Source of the DNA: SKKC01 sp046542845 | GTDB lineage: Bacteria; Spirochaetota; Spirochaetia; DSM-27196; SKKC01 | Direction of reading: 5' to 3' | DNA length: 64,000 nt | Assembly (NCBI GenBank): GCA_046542845.1 | Contig: JBKHAN010000006.1 | Span: 1-64,000, forward strand | Part shown: positions 1-8,206 of the stretch, piece by piece | How positions within the stretch are numbered: the first letter of the stretch is position 1 | How the letters are laid out: each line of letters begins with the position of its first letter | Notes under the pieces: model-generated | Told to the model about the DNA's origin: nothing | The model's database searches: none | The model's input: only the letters and a program-made list of their open reading frames with translations | Translations under genes and position numbers: made by a program

Positions 1-92
1 GCTATGCAGCCGCTTAAACCGCCATCACCACCAGAGTCGCGGACAGTAAAGAATGATTGCAGTCGTACCGGGTCGGATTCATAGTCATACAT
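1..92 (-). CDS. partial unknown ORF at left edge
   Basis: A minus-strand frame opens with ATG at 92-90 and stays open for 30 codons to the window edge. The visible peptide begins M-Y-D-Y-E-S-D and contains R-D-S-G-G-D-G-G-L-S-G-C. I do not recognise the family. There is no convincing Shine-Dalgarno sequence and only about 20-50 bases separate it from the divergent MFS gene. It could be the true N-terminus of a gene running off the edge or a chance frame. Confidence 0.25.
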   Translation of the reverse strand, partial: MYDYESDPVRLQSFFTVRDSGGDGGLSGCI

Positions 93-141
93 ATTAGCGC
101 CAGCCGGCTGAATGTGCTACCGTAGCAGTCGTACCAGTATC

Positions 142-2352
142 ATGAGTGGCACAGAAACACGGATTCAGTCCTACAGTACTCCGGTAAAATTGCGTGGTCG
201 CAGGCTCTTTACCATTTTTGCTGTTTTTAACGCGTTCAGCTACCTCTTGCTGTCCGGAAACATTCTGACGCTGTTTCTCCTGCGTCTGAATGCGAGCCGT
301 ACGATCGTTGGTCTGGTCTCAAGCTTCCTGTATGTATCGTTTTTCTTCATGCTTGTTGGAAAACGCTTTGGTGTAAAACTTGGGGCGGTACGACTGTTCG
401 CAGCCGGATGGGCCCTGCGCTACCTTACGGTAGCCCCTCTTGTCGCGATTCCGTGGATGCACGCTTCCGGTATGAGTGAGGGTGCCATTGTGGTCTTTGT
501 CCTCTCGACCTTTGCCTTCAACGTCTTCCGCGGCATTGGTCTAGTCGGGCAGAGTCCGATTCTCGGCGAGCTCTCCTCCGGTGCCGATCGCGGCTCCTTT
601 CTTTTGAAGTTTCAGATTATCGCGAATGTAATCGCTGTATTCGCCGGAATCGGTATCGCCGTCTTACTTGGCGACGATGCACCGCTGGCTCGATACGCCG
701 CGTTTATCGGCGCGGGAGTCGCCTTCGGCCTGGTCGCCACCGCTGTCGTCGCTCGCGTGCCGGAACCACCGGGTGTCAAGGAGGGAGGCTCGGAACGCCT
801 TTCCACTGCGGTGCGACGGACTTTGTCCGACTTCAGGTTCCGCCGCTTCCTCCTCGCCTTCGGTTCTCTCGCGCTGATCAGCGGTGCCGCCCGACCGTTT
901 TTGATCGTGTACGCGCGTGAGGTATACTCGCAGGCCGACAGCGCAGCCATTGCGTACGGCGTTATCGGCAACCTCGGCGCGATCGCTATGGGACTCTTCA
1001 TCAAACTGCTGCTCGACCGAACAGGCGCAAAGCCACTCATTCTCGCATCCGTACTCATAACGCTTATCGGCTTTGGCCCTGCTGTCGTATCTCCACAGGC
1101 CGGCCCCCTCGGGGTGGCGTTGATATTATCGTTCGTGTTTTTCGTGTCGACCTTCGGGGCCGCAGGGGCTGAGTCATGTGCCCAGAGTTACTGGTATGCA
1201 CTTCTGAAACCCAGCGATCAGATGAACATGGGTATAATCTACTTCCTGGTTCTTGGCATTGGCGGGAGCCTGGGTTCTTTCGGTGGAGGTATCGTACTCG
1301 ATGCGCTCCATGCCGCCACTGGGGGAACCGACCCTGTAACGGTTCATCAATGGTACTACGGCGGCATACTCGCAGCGGTCGTGCTGCTGTTCGTTCTGTT
1401 CTCCCGCCTTGAACGCCTTGGTGCCTACTCTTTCCGAGGTGCAATCGGCGTCTTCTTCTCAATGCGGGATCTTCGCACGATGACTCTGCTCGACCGCCTC
1501 GACCGCGCTTCGGACATAGAACGGGAGCGGGCAGCTATACGGAGTCTCGGAGACACCGGTAGCCGTCTCGCGCGCGAAAGTCTCCTGAAAAGGCTCGACT
1601 CACCGAGTTATTCGATACGAAGCGAAACACTGATCGCCCTCGAGCGACTCGAGCCCCATCGTGACACTGAACATGCGCTGATCCGGGAGCTTGCCGACCA
1701 CCCCTATACAACTGCCTATCTCGCCGCCAGAATCCTGCGCCATTACGGTTCAAAGCACTCACTGAAAGCGTTACGCGAAGCAGTGTATTCCGACGACTAC
1801 GTCCTATGCGGCGAAGCCATGACTTCGCTCGGACACAGGAACGATCGAAACGGCGGGGATCGAATCGAGATGGTGCTCCGGCTGACGGACAATCCGCATC
1901 TCATGATTCGCGCGACCGAGGCGATTCGTCTGCTTCGCCGTTTCGAATCGATTCCACTCCTTTTCGGGGCTTTGTCCGGAGACGCGGTGCCGGAGTACAT
2001 CCGCGACGAAGTTATTCTTGCCGTAGCCGATCTCGCGGGCATACACGACTGGTTTTACTCGCTGTATGTTCGTTTTCTTTCGGACCAGTACGATGCAATT
2101 GAGTTCCTTAAGGAGCGCGCCTCAAAAGCATCGAGTTCTGCCGTAATCCGCATTCTCGAACTACTGCTCGTCGACCCTGCCCGGTTTGCTGAAGAAACGG
2201 CTGTGCTCTTACGTTCACAGCGGACCGCCTTTCACTCCAGCGATACGCTGGCGAATATGATAGAATCCGAACGAATCTACCGCTTTGAACGGGTACGCTT
2301 CCTCTTCGGGGCAATCGCATCCGCGTTACCCGACGAATTGACCGATCATTGA
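142..2352 (+). CDS. MFS transporter fused to C-terminal HEAT-like repeats
   Basis: A 736-residue membrane protein in two parts. Residues about 15-430 are a run of hydrophobic helices with the layout of a 12-helix major facilitator, including the usual gap after helix 6 near the charged stretch around residue 230. Residues about 445-730 are soluble and helical, with spaced repeats such as R-E-S-L-L-K-R-L, E-T-L-I-A-L-E-R-L and L-L-R-R-F-E-S-I-P, which resemble HEAT/PBS repeats. MFS proteins normally stop near 400-450 residues, so the extension is the unusual part; it probably acts as a cytosolic protein-interaction platform (inference). The substrate is unknown. The start is uncertain: ATG 142 is chosen over ATG 112, but neither has a clear ribosome-binding site. 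Confidence 0.75.
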   Translation: MSGTETRIQSYSTPVKLRGRRLFTIFAVFNAFSYLLLSGNILTLFLLRLNASRTIVGLVSSFLYVSFFFMLVGKRFGVKLGAVRLFAAGWALRYLTVAPLVAIPWMHASGMSEGAIVVFVLSTFAFNVFRGIGLVGQSPILGELSSGADRGSFLLKFQIIANVIAVFAGIGIAVLLGDDAPLARYAAFIGAGVAFGLVATAVVARVPEPPGVKEGGSERLSTAVRRTLSDFRFRRFLLAFGSLALISGAARPFLIVYAREVYSQADSAAIAYGVIGNLGAIAMGLFIKLLLDRTGAKPLILASVLITLIGFGPAVVSPQAGPLGVALILSFVFFVSTFGAAGAESCAQSYWYALLKPSDQMNMGIIYFLVLGIGGSLGSFGGGIVLDALHAATGGTDPVTVHQWYYGGILAAVVLLFVLFSRLERLGAYSFRGAIGVFFSMRDLRTMTLLDRLDRASDIERERAAIRSLGDTGSRLARESLLKRLDSPSYSIRSETLIALERLEPHRDTEHALIRELADHPYTTAYLAARILRHYGSKHSLKALREAVYSDDYVLCGEAMTSLGHRNDRNGGDRIEMVLRLTDNPHLMIRATEAIRLLRRFESIPLLFGALSGDAVPEYIRDEVILAVADLAGIHDWFYSLYVRFLSDQYDAIEFLKERASKASSSAVIRILELLLVDPARFAEETAVLLRSQRTAFHSSDTLANMIESERIYRFERVRFLFGAIASALPDELTDH

Positions 2353-2416
2353 ACGAGACCGCGCAGACACCTATATTTCTGCCTGCGATTTTTGATACAG
2401 TAGCCTTATACCCGCT

Positions 2417-3463
2417 ATGAAACAAAACATACCTGCATCTATTTTGATTACCGTGGCAGTCGTAGTCCTTACAGGCCTGTCAGCATGTTCCCGCGACGAC
2501 GGCCCGACTCGGGAGACCCGCTTCCGCCTCGGAACCGCGGCGTCGATCAGCATTTATGACGAATCGTATCCGTCTCAGACGCTGGAGCGAGCCTTCGAGC
2601 GCGTCACCGAAATACAGAATCGCATGAGCATCAACGAGGCGAACTACGACAATACCGAGATTCTGGAGGTCAACCGAAACGCAGGCCGCGCCCCCGTGCC
2701 GGTTTCGGACGATACTGCACAAGTCGTTCGCGAAGGGATACGATGGGCGGAAATCACAAACGGAGCCTTTGACATCTCCATAGCTCCGCTGATCACGTTG
2801 TGGGGTATCGGTACACCAGAAGAGCGGGTGCCGACTCCCGAGGAAATCGAGAGCCGCGTCTCACTTGTCGCCTATGACGAGATAGACGTAAGCGATGAGC
2901 CCGGTATTTACCTTCCGCGCGACGGCATGGCGATCGATGTCGGGGGAATTGCAAAGGGCTATGCGGTCGACGAGGCCGCACGCGTCCTTCGCGAAGCAGG
3001 GGTCAATCATGCGCTTGTAGATTTTGGAGGCGATATATTTGCGCTTGGCACACGAGTGGACGGCAATCCATGGCGAATCGGCGTACAGCACCCGTCGTCG
3101 AATCGGCAGGAGCTCCTCGCCGTTATTGAACTTGTCGATCAGGCAGTCGTCTCTTCGGGTGATTACGAACGGTTTTTCGAGCGTAACGGTATCAGATATC
3201 ACCACATAATCGACCCCGAGACCGGAACTCCATCCCGCTCGGGCCTCACCAGTGTCACCGTAATAGGACCCGACGCAATGGGCGCAGACGCCTTGTCGAC
3301 CGGAGTATTTGTCCTCGGGCTCGAAGAGGGCATGGCGCTCGTTGAAACGCTGCCCGACTATGAAGCAGTCATTGCGACCTCGGATCGTCGCATCCACGTC
3401 AGTAGCGGTATGCAGGGCGAAGTAGAGCTTCGGGCTTCCGACCACGAACTTGCCGACCAATGA
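2417..3463 (+). CDS. apbE: FAD:protein FMN transferase (ApbE), lipoprotein
   Basis: ApbE enzymes transfer FMN from FAD to a threonine of periplasmic flavoproteins such as NqrC or RnfG. The 348-residue product has a lipoprotein signal with lipobox L-S-A-C (Cys24), so it should be anchored outside the cytoplasmic membrane. Family motifs are present: D-V-G-G-I-A-K-G-Y-A-V-D (174-185), V-S-S-G-D-Y (245-250), H-H-I-I-D-P-E-T-G-T-P (262-272) and the metal-site run A-D-A-L-S-T-G (290-296). Length is normal. The sulfatase-like gene follows with a 4-base ATGA overlap, implying co-translation. There is no Shine-Dalgarno sequence; a TTATAC hexamer lies 5 bases before the ATG. No obvious FMN-binding-domain substrate lies in the window. 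Confidence 0.93.
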   Translation: MKQNIPASILITVAVVVLTGLSACSRDDGPTRETRFRLGTAASISIYDESYPSQTLERAFERVTEIQNRMSINEANYDNTEILEVNRNAGRAPVPVSDDTAQVVREGIRWAEITNGAFDISIAPLITLWGIGTPEERVPTPEEIESRVSLVAYDEIDVSDEPGIYLPRDGMAIDVGGIAKGYAVDEAARVLREAGVNHALVDFGGDIFALGTRVDGNPWRIGVQHPSSNRQELLAVIELVDQAVVSSGDYERFFERNGIRYHHIIDPETGTPSRSGLTSVTVIGPDAMGADALSTGVFVLGLEEGMALVETLPDYEAVIATSDRRIHVSSGMQGEVELRASDHELADQ

Positions 3464-5169
3464 AAGAACGCCTGTCGCTGACCGTACTGATTGCAGCGGG
3501 CATTGCATTCAACTTCCTCCTGAACACCTATCGCTGGCTTGGGTCCGGTTACATGGCGACGGGGTTTATACCCTCGGCCGCGCTCGCAAGCGGGGTAATC
3601 GTGGCGTACGTAGCGGCACGGTGGCGTATATCCGGTTCGACGCGCGCGCGACGGTTTATTATGCCGGCCGCCAGCGCGTTCCTCGCTGTCATGCTTATAT
3701 ACTCCGTCGCGGAGGGGGCGATTCAGTTTCTCTATGCTCGTCCGTTCATACCCTATACCGACGTGTCATACGTAACCGGTGGAATGCTCCTGCTCTTTCC
3801 CGAATCAACGACAACGGTTACCGCGCTTACACCGCTGGTCATTTTCCTCATTCTCGTCGCGGCTTACGCGGTCACCCGAGGGTTTCTCGGACTCGCACAC
3901 CGCCATTTTTGTCGCGTACCTGCACCACGCAGACGATATACAATGACAGCCGTCGGGGTACTGGTCGTTTCGCTTCTCGGTACCGTTTCAATTGAAGCTG
4001 TATCGACACCCCGGCGCGATACCGAGACCTGGGCGAGCGCCTTGCTGCCTGTTATGGGACAAGGCTTCACAAGCTTCGACCAGTTTGAAGTAGAAAGCAG
4101 GATTGCGACCGACACGCCGGCAGACGATCCGAGCGAACCTGCCGCGGCTTCGACGCAGTCCTTTGGTCTTCCCGGCATTCGGGACGCGGACATATACGTC
4201 TTTGCCATCGAGAGCTACGGGATCACGATATTCGAAGACGATGTCCAGCGCGCTTCACTGGGTCCGGTCCTTCAGTCTACGAGCGATACACTGAACGAAG
4301 CAGGTTACCATATTGCAAGCAGTTTTCTCGAATCGCCGGTGTTCAGCGGCATGTCATGGCTCGCAGAGGCGACATTTCTCAGCGGGAATGTGATTGACCG
4401 CCAGTCACGGTTCGAGAATCTGATAGAGACAGGAGCGTTTACGTTACCGGACTTTCTCGAAGCCGAAGCCGGGTACTACGCGATGAAGGCGAAGCCCGGA
4501 GCTGTTCACGACGACTGGCCCGAGGGGAGAGAGGTCTTCGGCTTCGATGAGATGTTGATTGCTCACAACGGCGACTTCGGCTACCAGGGCCCGTGGTTCA
4601 GTTTCGTTCCGGTCCCGGACCAGTTTGCAATCCACGCGCTTCATAACCGCATTCAGTCCCGGATCGACGACGGAACGCTCGCGGAACGTCCCCTGTTTGC
4701 GTACTATCAACTCGTGTCGAGTCATATGCCATTCAATCACATTCCGGAGTACCTGCCGGACTGGTCCGATCTCGGGGATGGATCGGTGTTTTTCGAGACG
4801 GAGAATCTCCGTTTCGACAACGACTATTTTTCGGGTACCGAATACGTAGACGGTTTTATCGCGTCAATAGACTACGTTTTGACCGTTCTAACGGAATACC
4901 TGACGCGGTTTGTTCCCGACGACAGGGAGAGCCTGATTATCCTTTATGGCGACCATCAGCCGGGTTCGGTGGTAAGCGGCAGAGGCGCGTCCCGGTCGGT
5001 GCCCGTTCACGTCGTTTCCCGTAACCGTTCGGTGGTTCAGAGTTTTGTCGATGAACTGGCGTATAATCCGGGAATAATCCCGGACCAGCCCTACCCGCAC
5101 CTCCATATGGCCAGTTTTTTCCCGGACTTCGTCCGGATCAGCACAGACACAACCGCCATCGAGGAGTAA
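3460..5169 (+). CDS. LTA synthase/sulfatase-family membrane enzyme
   Basis: A 569-residue alkaline-phosphatase-superfamily protein. The first ~180 residues hold about five hydrophobic helices, then an extracytoplasmic catalytic domain starts near D-I-Y-V-F-A-I-E-S-Y-G. Visible family features are that metal-binding start, the nucleophile region around V-F-S-G-M-S-W-L-A-E-A-T, S-S-H-M-P-F, and L-Y-G-D-H-Q-P near the C-terminus. Such enzymes move phosphoglycerol or phosphoethanolamine groups onto envelope polymers, or cleave sulfate or phosphate esters; the substrate cannot be read from sequence. It overlaps apbE by four bases (ATGA) and ends five bases before the convergent patatin gene. Confidence 0.82.
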   Translation: MKERLSLTVLIAAGIAFNFLLNTYRWLGSGYMATGFIPSAALASGVIVAYVAARWRISGSTRARRFIMPAASAFLAVMLIYSVAEGAIQFLYARPFIPYTDVSYVTGGMLLLFPESTTTVTALTPLVIFLILVAAYAVTRGFLGLAHRHFCRVPAPRRRYTMTAVGVLVVSLLGTVSIEAVSTPRRDTETWASALLPVMGQGFTSFDQFEVESRIATDTPADDPSEPAAASTQSFGLPGIRDADIYVFAIESYGITIFEDDVQRASLGPVLQSTSDTLNEAGYHIASSFLESPVFSGMSWLAEATFLSGNVIDRQSRFENLIETGAFTLPDFLEAEAGYYAMKAKPGAVHDDWPEGREVFGFDEMLIAHNGDFGYQGPWFSFVPVPDQFAIHALHNRIQSRIDDGTLAERPLFAYYQLVSSHMPFNHIPEYLPDWSDLGDGSVFFETENLRFDNDYFSGTEYVDGFIASIDYVLTVLTEYLTRFVPDDRESLIILYGDHQPGSVVSGRGASRSVPVHVVSRNRSVVQSFVDELAYNPGIIPDQPYPHLHMASFFPDFVRISTDTTAIEE

Positions 5170-5173
5170 CGCA

Positions 5174-5992
5174 TCAGTTTTTTTCTGCGAACATTTCCTT
5201 CAACCGGGGGACAATCTTTACCATTGTTTCGTACCCGCGCGCTATTGCTTCGTCGATTCGGCTCATGCTGTGGTACGAAAACCCGACAAGGTCGGGTTGA
5301 AGGAAGATATCCGAGTTTCGCCTCCCGGTATCGCTTGTGGCGTACATTAGTATTCCCATAGTCCGGGCAAGTACATCGACTACGTTGTCAATGCTCTCGT
5401 CCTGACCGACGTTGTCGGAGTTCAGATCGACACCGACCACGAAATCGGCACCCAGCGAACGAACAACATTCGACGGAACGGAATTCCGGATACCGCCGTC
5501 CACGAGAAGTTCACCGCCGTGTTCCAACGGTACAAAAACGCCCGGTATACCACAGCTCGCGCGCACGGCTGTACTTACAGGGCCAGCGCGAAGCACCCGT
5601 TCTTCTCCAGAAACAAGGTCAACGGCGACCGCTGCGAAGGGTATCTTGAGGTCGGAGATGTTTATATCACCTATAAGCTCCCGAACGAGGTTACTGAGCT
5701 TATCTGCTTTCACGAGGCCCATACGCGGAAAGGTCATCTGTATCAGATCGCCCCACTTCATGTTTCTCGCTTCTTCCTCGATCCTGCGTGAATCGAATCC
5801 GGCACAGTAGAGTGCACCCACGAGACTCCCTGCGCTGGTCCCCGCGACGACGGACGGAGCAAGCTCGGCTTCTTCGAGTGCGCGAAGGACACCTATGTGG
5901 GTAAATCCCCGCGCTGCTCCCCCACCGAGCGCAAGGCCGAATCTACGAGGACCGAGGCCGAAAGTTTTCCAGATGGCCTTTCCGATATTCAT
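5174..5992 (-). CDS. patatin-like phospholipase (RssA/NTE type)
   Basis: A 272-residue cytosolic or membrane-associated acyl hydrolase with a Ser-Asp dyad. The oxyanion-hole glycines G-G-G-A-A-R-G lie at about 23-29, the nucleophile elbow G-T-S-A-G at 51-55 (Ser53), and the catalytic aspartate in V-D-G-G-I (Asp165). Size and motif spacing fit the bacterial RssA-like group, which hydrolyses phospholipid or lysophospholipid esters. The start has a good ribosome-binding site (TGGAG, six bases before ATG). It is convergent with the sulfatase-like gene and divergent from the ArsC-like gene 67 bases away. Confidence 0.9.
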   Translation of the reverse strand: MNIGKAIWKTFGLGPRRFGLALGGGAARGFTHIGVLRALEEAELAPSVVAGTSAGSLVGALYCAGFDSRRIEEEARNMKWGDLIQMTFPRMGLVKADKLSNLVRELIGDINISDLKIPFAAVAVDLVSGEERVLRAGPVSTAVRASCGIPGVFVPLEHGGELLVDGGIRNSVPSNVVRSLGADFVVGVDLNSDNVGQDESIDNVVDVLARTMGILMYATSDTGRRNSDIFLQPDLVGFSYHSMSRIDEAIARGYETMVKIVPRLKEMFAEKN

Positions 5993-6024
5993 GGTAAACT
6001 CCAGTTCAATCAGCTGGCTTTCAA

Positions 6025-6053
6025 TAGACAGAGTGTCCGGCTTCCTGCATCAT
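6025..6053 (+). promoter_or_regulatory. promoter for ArsC-like gene, possibly leaderless
   Basis: TAGACA (6025-6030), a 17-base spacer and CATCAT (6048-6053) resemble a sigma-70 promoter. Only six bases separate the -10 element from the ATG at 6060, so transcription would begin at or beside the start codon. No Shine-Dalgarno sequence is visible. The -10 is a 4/6 match, so this is a prediction. Confidence 0.4.
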
Positions 6054-6059
6054 TCGCGT

Positions 6060-6401
6060 ATGGTACCGCAGATCGTAGGCACAAAGAAATCGAAAGACAC
6101 CCGTCGCGTCATGCGATATTGTAGCGACCGGGGGATCGAGTATCAATTTGTCGATCTGAACGAGCGCACCCCGGGTCGACGTGAGATAGAAGCGTTCGCG
6201 TCCGCTGCCGGCGGATTTGAACAGCTTATTGACGCTTCATCTGATGCATTCAAAAAGCTGAACCTCGCATATATGGCCTACGACCCCGAAGAGGTCATTA
6301 CCGAATACCCCGGTGTATTGCGTGTTCCAATCATACGAACTGACTCCGGCACCGGCGTCCAGCCGTCTGACGCGGAACTGTCCCGACTTCTCGGGTTATA
6401 G
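6060..6401 (+). CDS. ArsC/Spx-like protein with Ser in place of the catalytic Cys
   Basis: A 113-residue thioredoxin-fold protein of the ArsC/Spx/YffB group. The N-terminal strand-loop-helix reads I-V-G-T-K-K-S-K-D-T-R-R-V, followed by G-I-E-Y-Q-F-V-D-L, the usual second strand. In ArsC the loop carries the redox Cys; here that place is Ser11 (codon TCG, checked). A Cys occurs only at residue 21, in the helix. L-R-V-P-I-I-R near residue 93 matches the conserved cis-Pro segment. The missing Cys argues against arsenate reduction; a binding or regulatory role is possible. The start at 6060 fits the family N-terminus; a longer frame upstream runs antisense into the patatin gene. Confidence 0.8.
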   Translation: MVPQIVGTKKSKDTRRVMRYCSDRGIEYQFVDLNERTPGRREIEAFASAAGGFEQLIDASSDAFKKLNLAYMAYDPEEVITEYPGVLRVPIIRTDSGTGVQPSDAELSRLLGL

Positions 6402-6403
6402 CT

Positions 6404-8206
6404 TCACGGGCCAAGAACCGCAATCGACTCCGGCGGCAGAATCAGCGTTTCGCGTTCAAAGGTCACTCCAGCGGTCGAAAGCAGAAGAGAACCAGGTAAT
6501 GGCGGGTCGTCCGTCGAAAAACCGAAGGTCGCATCGCCGCTCTTCTGTTGTGACAGCGTATCTGCGACCGGAACGCCAACCACGGCTTCGGCAAGCGAAA
6601 AACCGATTACATACGAACCGCGGCGTATAAGCATCCATCGTTCGTCTTCATTGTACGTCACCTGTGGGTGGGTGTGACATGCGCACCCGAGCGAAGGGTT
6701 ATGCCGCCGCAGTCGAATGAGCTCAGAGTACCACCCGTATATACGGGCATGGGCACCGCCGTTTCGTTCGCCACGGGACAGCTTCGAGCGATAAAACGTG
6801 CTCGCGTCCTGAGGATCAGGAACCTCTTCAGGCTCCCATCCAAAGTCACTGAACTCGTTCGTCCGTCCTGTACTGACAGCCTGTGCCAGTTCGTCATCCT
6901 GATGATCCGTAAAGTACTGAAACGGGGAGGAACACGCCCACTCCTCGCCCTGAAACAGCATGGGCACCGCTGGAGAAAGCAGATTCAGCGCCGCGGCTAT
7001 CATGAGGCGACCTTCGGAAACGATGTGCGACAGCCGCTCTCCCACCGCTCGATTTCCCACCTGATCGTGGTTCTGTATGCAGTGAACAAAACGGTCGCGC
7101 GGAATGTCTCCTGCCGGCCTGCCATACCTACGTTTTCGATGTGGGGCGTAATGGCCGTCACGAACAAACACCCGGGTCAGCGCCTTGGAAAGCTGCGCGA
7201 AACTTCCGAACCCGGCGTAGTATCCCTGGTGTTCCCCGGTCAGCAGACAATGAACAGCGTGATGAAAATCGTCGCTCCATTGTGCATCGAGTCCCTGTCC
7301 ACCGGCTTCCACCGGTCGCACCAGCGCTGCATTGTTCATGTCGCTCTCTGCTATCAGGACAAGCGGCTTACCGAGTTGGAGTTCGAGACACCTTATTCTG
7401 CTGGACATATCTTCGAGAATATGGACCGCAGAGCTATCGTGCAGCGCGTGAACTGCATCCAGACGAAACCCGTCAACTCGGTATACACGCACCCAGTATT
7501 CAAGGTTATCGAGAAGAAACGACCGTACCTCGTCGCTGTCCGGACCATCCAGGTTAAGAGCTTCGCCCCACGGCGTACGGTACCGGTCGGTGAAGTACGG
7601 ACCAAAGCGCCCCAGGTAGTTTCCTTCCGGGCCCAGGTGGTTGTAGACCACGTCCAGGACAACGGCAAGATCGTGTTCGTGACACGCAGCTACAAAACGC
7701 TTGAAAGCGTCGGGGCCGCCGTAGGCTTCCCAGGGCGCATACAATCCGACACCATCGTATCCCCAGCCGCGACCGCCAGAGGAGGACGCAATCGGCATGA
7801 CGTTGAGATGGGTTACCCCGAGCTCGGCGAGCTCAGCGAGATACTCAATCGCCGAATCGAAGGTCCCCTCGTCACTGAATGTTCCGATATGCATTTCGTA
7901 GATAACCCCGGACCCGAGTGGCCGGGCACGAAAGCTGCTGTCGTTCCAGGTAAATGCATCGTGATCCACGGCCTCGGCCCACGCGTGTACACCGTCGGGA
8001 AGTCGTTCCGCCCGCGGGTCAGGATACGGCCCCTCTCCGTCGATACGGTAGGCGTAGCGACCGTCGGACCGTCGGTGGCCACCCGGCACGACCCACCATC
8101 CCGAATCGTCCCGAGTCATAGGTACCACCGCATTGCCGGTGACGAACTCCACCGATTCAGCCGCCGGCGCCCATACGGAGAAATCCGGTCTCGATGAACC
8201 TCTCAT
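6404..8206 (-). CDS. treZ: malto-oligosyltrehalose trehalohydrolase (TreZ)
   Basis: A GH13 enzyme that releases trehalose from malto-oligosyl-trehalose, the second step of the TreY-TreZ route. The 600-residue product starts with a CBM48-like domain (D-F-S-V-W-A-P-A-A), then a TIM barrel containing V-V-Y-N-H-L-G-P-E, the nucleophile motif D-G-F-R-L-D-A-V-H, the acid/base region L-I-A-E-S-D, and I-Q-N-H-D-Q-V-G-N-R. The chosen ATG (8206) overlaps the treY stop as ATGA, a strong sign of translational coupling, and removes ten upstream residues that overlap treY. Length is typical. With treY it makes trehalose, a likely osmolyte or stress protectant. Confidence 0.95.
   Translation of the reverse strand: MRGSSRPDFSVWAPAAESVEFVTGNAVVPMTRDDSGWWVVPGGHRRSDGRYAYRIDGEGPYPDPRAERLPDGVHAWAEAVDHDAFTWNDSSFRARPLGSGVIYEMHIGTFSDEGTFDSAIEYLAELAELGVTHLNVMPIASSSGGRGWGYDGVGLYAPWEAYGGPDAFKRFVAACHEHDLAVVLDVVYNHLGPEGNYLGRFGPYFTDRYRTPWGEALNLDGPDSDEVRSFLLDNLEYWVRVYRVDGFRLDAVHALHDSSAVHILEDMSSRIRCLELQLGKPLVLIAESDMNNAALVRPVEAGGQGLDAQWSDDFHHAVHCLLTGEHQGYYAGFGSFAQLSKALTRVFVRDGHYAPHRKRRYGRPAGDIPRDRFVHCIQNHDQVGNRAVGERLSHIVSEGRLMIAAALNLLSPAVPMLFQGEEWACSSPFQYFTDHQDDELAQAVSTGRTNEFSDFGWEPEEVPDPQDASTFYRSKLSRGERNGGAHARIYGWYSELIRLRRHNPSLGCACHTHPQVTYNEDERWMLIRRGSYVIGFSLAEAVVGVPVADTLSQQKSGDATFGFSTDDPPLPGSLLLSTAGVTFERETLILPPESIAVLGP

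Noticed and set aside
6668..8197. Long rightward open frame (about 509 codons) across treZ
   Set aside because: It is antisense to treZ, whose motifs are complete. The product has no recognisable domain and arises from high-GC codon bias.
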